64,000 nt of DNA from Prado023 sp963700475 (lineage in GTDB: Bacteria; Actinomycetota; Actinomycetes; S36-B12; CAIYMF01), in the NCBI GenBank assembly GCA_963700475.1, contig CAVOXR010000009.1:496001-560000 (forward strand), written 5' to 3'. The position numbers and the translations under genes were made by a program. The notes below the pieces were generated by a model that was not told where the DNA came from, made no database searches, and worked only from the letters and a program-made list of their open reading frames with translations. Positions 62,584-64,000 of the stretch are shown here, one piece after another (within the stretch, counting starts at the first letter, position 1; every line of letters begins with the position of its first letter).

Positions 62584-64000
62584 CTACCCGGTGAACCTGA
62601 AGTCGGCCACCGAGATGGAGTTGGCTCCCGCGCCGTTGACTCCCAGCAGGACGACCGTCCCGATGGCCGTCGTGCCGTCGGTGATGGTGACGGTGGTGTT
62701 GCCACCGGCGACCACCCACGTCACGCGGGCGGTGAAGTTGCCGCTGTTGACACCCGTCCCGTTGACGTTCAGGAGGTCCTGACCGCCGCCACCCGGGTTG
62801 GCGTCGAAGCCGGCGACGGTGTCGGCTCCGAACCCGGGCGCATTGAACCGGATGACATCGTTGCCCGCACCGGGCGTGATGGTGTCGTTTCCGGCACCTC
62901 CGGTGAGCTGATCGGCCGCCGCACCGCCGTTGAGGGCATCGTCACCGACGCCGCCAACGAGGGTGTCGGTACCACCACCGCCGTCGAGGACGTCGTTGTC
63001 GTCGCCCCCGTTGAGGGTGTCGTTGCCGCCTTCACCGAGCAGGGTGTCGGCGCCAGCGAGCCCGTTGAGGGTGTCGTTGCCGCCTCGGCCCTCGGCGCGG
63101 TCCCGCGAGACCGTGCCGTTGAAGGTGTTCGCCTGGCCGTTGCCGATGAACAGGTCACCGACCACCGGGGACGGATCCGAGACGACCCGCTCGACGGTTC
63201 CGAACCCGTCGGTGTAGGTCGCCACGGCCCGGACCTGGCGGTTGGCTTGCGCAGCGGCGAGCGTGCGCGTGGGTCCGGTCGCACCGGCGATTGCCGTGTA
63301 CGGTCCGCCACCACCGGCCGCTCCCTGCTCCCAGGTGATGGTGATGGCGGGGGTGGCGTCCCGGTTGTCCGCGTCCGCGATGGCGCTGACATCGGCCGCG
63401 ACGACCTCGCCCTCCATCAGGTCCGCGGGGGCGATCGTCGGCACGCCCTGCGGCGCGTCGTTGACGTTGGCCACGGGACCCACCGGCGCTGAGGCGAGCG
63501 CCTCAGGCGTTCCCCGGTCATCGGTGAAGGAGACCTCGACGCGGATCTGCCGGTTCACAACGAGGTCGTCAAGGACCCCACTGCTGGCTCCCTCGTTGAA
63601 CGTGACCCAGGTGCCCGGGGTCTGCTCGTACTGCCAGTTGAGCTCCTTGGGCCCGGTGATCCCGTCAGGGTCGGTCACGTTCTCGGTGACGGTGAGCGTC
63701 TGGCCCTCCGTCGGGGTGCCGGTGATCGTGACCGTGCCGGTCGGTGCCTGGTTGGGGACCTCGACGAGCGAGATCTCCTCGGTGACGCCCGGTGCAACCA
63801 CGAAGCGAAGCAGCTCGAAGTTGCGCAGCACGTCGGTGCCGTTGGTCTGCAGACCTCCGGTGTGCGCCACGCGCATGGAGGTGCGGCTCAGGCCATCGGG
63901 GAAGGTGTACTCCGATTGCGGCCCGGAGAACACCGCGACGTCCACCACGCCCTCCTCCGGCTCGCCCACGGGGTTGATGACCTCGCGGACGATGCTCAGG
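62584..64000 (-). CDS. RTX-repeat surface protein, C-terminal part (runs off window)
   Basis: The frame is open to the window edge: codons before the first GTG (63969) read SIVREVINPV, so the gene starts beyond 64000. Seen in order: a segment ending DVLRNFELLRF, two Ig/cadherin-like domains (PTGTVTITGTPTEGQ; VANVNDAPQG), then about seven RTX nonapeptides (GRGGNDTLNG, GEGGNDTLNG, GDDNDVLDG, GGAGNDTI; roughly 62860-63105) that bind Ca after secretion, and a C-terminal beta domain. This layout is common in secreted heme-peroxidase-like or adhesin-like actinobacterial proteins; the catalytic part, if any, is outside. Confidence 0.85.
   Translation of the reverse strand, partial: LSIVREVINPVGEPEEGVVDVAVFSGPQSEYTFPDGLSRTSMRVAHTGGLQTNGTDVLRNFELLRFVVAPGVTEEISLVEVPNQAPTGTVTITGTPTEGQTLTVTENVTDPDGITGPKELNWQYEQTPGTWVTFNEGASSGVLDDLVVNRQIRVEVSFTDDRGTPEALASAPVGPVANVNDAPQGVPTIAPADLMEGEVVAADVSAIADADNRDATPAITITWEQGAAGGGGPYTAIAGATGPTRTLAAAQANRQVRAVATYTDGFGTVERVVSDPSPVVGDLFIGNGQANTFNGTVSRDRAEGRGGNDTLNGLAGADTLLGEGGNDTLNGGDDNDVLDGGGGTDTLVGGVGDDALNGGAAADQLTGGAGNDTITPGAGNDVIRFNAPGFGADTVAGFDANPGGGGQDLLNVNGTGVNSGNFTARVTWVVAGGNTTVTITDGTTAIGTVVLLGVNGAGANSISVADFRFTG

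Overview
High-GC Actinomycetota chromosome segment. The evidence is the G+C-rich codon use, a NdgR-type IclR regulator divergent from leuCD, a SerA with the Actinobacteria-type long C-terminal half, a GatCAB/LigA/MnmA neighbourhood, and many genes whose -10 box (TANNNT) lies 6-7 nt before the start codon (leaderless mRNAs). Genus cannot be fixed from the sequence alone. No phage, IS element or CRISPR array is seen.

Layout. 1-9 kb: thiL (cut by the window edge), a stand-alone Lrp/AsnC ligand-binding protein, a DUF3515 lipoprotein, a ThDP enzyme, a GNAT, ddl, a transsulfuration-type PLP enzyme, MarC, a secreted TIM-barrel-like protein, gpsA and plsC. 9-14.6 kb: an ABC-F ATPase, a large secreted surface protein in broken frames, and an HU-type histone-like protein. 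14.7-43 kb: almost complete branched-chain amino acid biosynthesis (leuD, leuC, ndgR, cimA, ilvE, leuB, leuA, ilvC, ilvN, ilvB, ilvD) with serA, gltX, tRNA-Glu(CUC) and tRNA-Gln(CUG) interspersed. 43-61 kb: a hydroxyacid dehydrogenase, two S51-like proteins, a phosphoesterase, bioY, gatB-gatA-gatC, ligA, a MetE-like protein, a Gfo/Idh/MocA oxidoreductase, azlCD, mnmA, a cysteine desulfurase, etfA and etfB. 61-64 kb: a broken SARP-type activator and a partial RTX-repeat surface protein.

How the genes fit together. Pyruvate and acetyl-CoA feed CimA to make 2-oxobutyrate; IlvBN, IlvC, IlvD and IlvE make Ile and Val; LeuA, LeuCD and LeuB make Leu; AzlCD probably exports branched-chain amino acids. 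Three biosynthetic transcription units (cimA, leuA, ilvB) are preceded by short leader peptides carrying runs of the regulatory codons (Ile-Ile-Ile, Leu-Leu-Leu, Ile-Ile-Val-Val). For cimA and ilvB an intrinsic terminator follows, so ribosome-mediated attenuation is the likely control. GltX plus GatCAB plus tRNA-Gln suggests Gln-tRNA(Gln) is made by transamidation. The cysteine desulfurase and MnmA form a tRNA 2-thiolation pair.

Sequence quality caveat. At least a dozen otherwise intact, often essential genes (ilvN, serA, gatB, ligA and others) each carry one single-base frameshift, and three stretches (10.9-13.7, 14.0-14.2 and 61.5-62.3 kb) carry many. Sequencing or consensus indels are the simplest explanation; frameshifted genes are reported over their full inferred span.
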